Positions 62,515 to 64,000 of a stretch of DNA of 64,000 nucleotides are shown piece after piece (the stretch's first letter is position 1; each line of letters begins with the position of its first letter). Below the pieces are notes generated by a model that saw nothing but the letters and a program-made list of their open reading frames with translations, had not been told where the DNA came from and did not search any database. Source of the DNA: Rhizobium sp. 18055 (lineage in GTDB: Bacteria > Pseudomonadota > Alphaproteobacteria > Rhizobiales > Rhizobiaceae). Both the position numbers and the translations under genes were made by a program. The DNA lies in the NCBI RefSeq assembly GCF_902706285.1, contig NZ_CACSKD010000004.1, forward strand, positions 310,001 to 374,000. Reading direction: 5' to 3'.

Positions 62515-63972
62515 TCAGGCGAGCGCGATTGCCGTCGCAGCTTTGCGGTTGGCGTGGTGCGCCCGCTTCTGCTCGTACATTGCCAAATCGGCTCGCCGTA
62601 CCATGGCTTCCATCGTCTCGCCGGGCTCGCTTGTCGCCAAGCCCACCGAGATGCCGAGCGGGGCATTCGAGTAGAACTGATTGTTGATCTTCAAAAGTTC
62701 GTGGATGGTTTCGAGCAGCGTCAGGGCAGCCTGCCGGTCGGCGCCCGGCATCAGCACCGCAAACTCGTCGCCGCCGATGCGGGCCGCATGGTTCGGCACC
62801 GAGATCGCGCCGTTCAGCACTTCGCCGAGCCGGCGCAAGAGGGCGTCGCCGGCATCGTGACCGAGCTGGTCATTGGCCTCTTTCAGCCCGTCGAGGTCGA
62901 TAACGAGGGCTGACACGGGCCGCAGAGATTTGCGTTGTAGGCGGTTCAGTTCGTCCATGTAGAAGGCGCGGTTGTGCAGCTTGGTCAGGACATCGTGCTT
63001 GCCGAGATATTCAAGATAGGCTTCGGCCTTCTTTCGGGCAGTGATGTCGGTCAGCGCAATCTGGGCCCGCGACCAGTCCCTCTCGTGCCCGGGAAAGATC
63101 GAGAATTGCAAGAGAACATGGCGCTCCGAGCCATCGAGCGCATAGTTGACCACCTCACGCTGGTGAAACAGATTACCGTTCCAGAGCTCGATGAGTTGCT
63201 CTCGGAAGGTCTTTTCCATGTCGTCGCGGAAGATATCTCCGATGCGCTGCAGCAGCGTGCTTCGATCCGGTGCGCCGAAAAGATCTAGCGTCGCCTTGTT
63301 GACCTCGATAACGCTGATCTCGCTCATGCACTGGGTGACGAATTCCGGATGCACGTCTGTAAACACCCGAAAATCGACGATGCCGCGATTGCGGACGTCC
63401 TCGATCAGAGCCTTGATGCGGCTGAAATCCTCGATCCAGAGGGACACGGGTGAATGCTCGAATATTCCTTCCGCATAGAGCCGGTTTTCCTGCTCTCTGC
63501 GTCGCCCCGCCTCGCGGGCGCTGACGTCCTCGGTCGTCAGAAGCAGTCTGCCGAGCGTCTCCTCGTAGCCGGGCAAAACCGCGCCACGCAGTTGAATATC
63601 GAGCCGCCGGCCTGACAGCGTATAGTTCACCGCGCTGCCACTGAATTCCATCTTGCCCTCCCACAGGGCTTCAAGTTCATTCACATGGCTCTCCAGCATC
63701 TCGTCGCGAAAGACGTTGGAAAGATTGGCCGTCAGGTGGTCCTGGCTGTCGGCTTCAAAGAGGTCGAGTGTCTTCTGGTTGACCCGCAAGATCCGGATGC
63801 TCTGTGAGCAGGCGGCGACCCGGCTGAGATCTTCCTCCAGAAAAGCCCGGATATCGGTAATCCCTGCCTGTCGCCAAAGCTTGAATTGTGCCTGAACCCC
63901 GCTGAAATCCTCAATCCACATTGCAATCGGCGACAGATCAAAAATGTCGAGGTCGGAGGCAAGGCTTGTCAT
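62515..63972 (-). CDS. PAS-PAS-GGDEF diguanylate cyclase
   Basis: 485 residues from the ATG at 63972; a TTG at 63987 is an alternative. Two tandem PAS-like sensor domains (about 10-160 and 170-315), each opening with SP(I/V)(A/S)xWIEDFS, so they are internal duplicates. GGDEF domain from about 320, with DVLTKLHNRAFY, LDGLKEANDQLGHDAGD and the active loop RIGGDEFAVL. There is no EAL domain and no RxxD inhibitory site five residues before GGDEF. Makes cyclic di-GMP in the cytoplasm. Cofactor of the PAS domains unknown. Confidence 0.92.
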   Translation of the reverse strand: MTSLASDLDIFDLSPIAMWIEDFSGVQAQFKLWRQAGITDIRAFLEEDLSRVAACSQSIRILRVNQKTLDLFEADSQDHLTANLSNVFRDEMLESHVNELEALWEGKMEFSGSAVNYTLSGRRLDIQLRGAVLPGYEETLGRLLLTTEDVSAREAGRRREQENRLYAEGIFEHSPVSLWIEDFSRIKALIEDVRNRGIVDFRVFTDVHPEFVTQCMSEISVIEVNKATLDLFGAPDRSTLLQRIGDIFRDDMEKTFREQLIELWNGNLFHQREVVNYALDGSERHVLLQFSIFPGHERDWSRAQIALTDITARKKAEAYLEYLGKHDVLTKLHNRAFYMDELNRLQRKSLRPVSALVIDLDGLKEANDQLGHDAGDALLRRLGEVLNGAISVPNHAARIGGDEFAVLMPGADRQAALTLLETIHELLKINNQFYSNAPLGISVGLATSEPGETMEAMVRRADLAMYEQKRAHHANRKAATAIALA

Positions 63973-64000
63973 GGTCAGGTCTTTCAATTCGATCAGCTTT

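Overview
The window is an ordinary-looking chromosome or chromid segment of a Rhizobiales bacterium, most likely Rhizobiaceae. The support is high GC with strong third-position G/C bias, dense operons with 4-nt start/stop overlaps, many ABC importers, a cyoABCD bo3-type quinol oxidase followed by SURF1, and several class III nucleotidyl cyclases. I see no tRNA, rRNA, IS element, prophage or CRISPR array. About fifty genes are called; the first is cut by the window edge.

Layout. 1-5.5 kb (+): a carbohydrate/polyol import operon (end of a Gfo/Idh/MocA dehydrogenase, a sugar phosphate isomerase/epimerase, a binding protein, two permeases, an MsmK/UgpC-type ATPase). 5.5-16 kb (mostly -): aldo/keto reductase, a two-gene heterodimeric ABC exporter, a bile-acid:sodium-symporter-type carrier, an orphan BrnA-like protein, a DHDPS-like lyase with its GntR regulator and candidate operators, a Cys-cluster protein and a histidine phosphatase. 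15.8-20.9 kb (-): cyoABCD, a terminator, then SURF1. 21-22.6 kb (+): an MFS carrier.

22.6-29.7 kb (-) is the most unusual part: three glycosyltransferases with overlapping reading frames, then a 904-residue ABC-exporter-like membrane protein whose nucleotide-binding domain has lost its catalytic residues and carries a large insertion, then a stand-alone cyclic-nucleotide-binding protein with its own promoter and palindrome. 29.8-35.8 kb (-) is a four-gene peptide ABC importer. From 35.9 to 53.8 kb there are three class III cyclases plus a DUF3095 cyclase-like protein, mixed with a UDP-HexNAc-type dehydrogenase, a fused 5-oxoprolinase, two methyltransferases, a GT4 glycosyltransferase coupled to a polysaccharide deacetylase, an MBL-fold hydrolase, PcaD and a lipocalin-like protein. 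One cyclase is fused to a 2Fe-2S ferredoxin domain; another has a periplasmic CxxCH (heme-c) sensor. 53.9-64 kb holds GlgX, an SDR, a GST, two tiny membrane peptides, a DUF2934 protein, a cardiolipin-synthase-like PLD, an EEP-family hydrolase, an HSL-type esterase and a PAS-GGDEF diguanylate cyclase.

Working hypothesis (inference): redox- or envelope-sensing cyclases produce cyclic nucleotides that are read by the small cNMP-binding protein next to the pseudo-ABC exporter, tying a cell-surface glycan or glycoconjugate made by the neighbouring glycosyltransferases to respiratory state. The shared neighbourhood is seen; the functional link is not proven by sequence.
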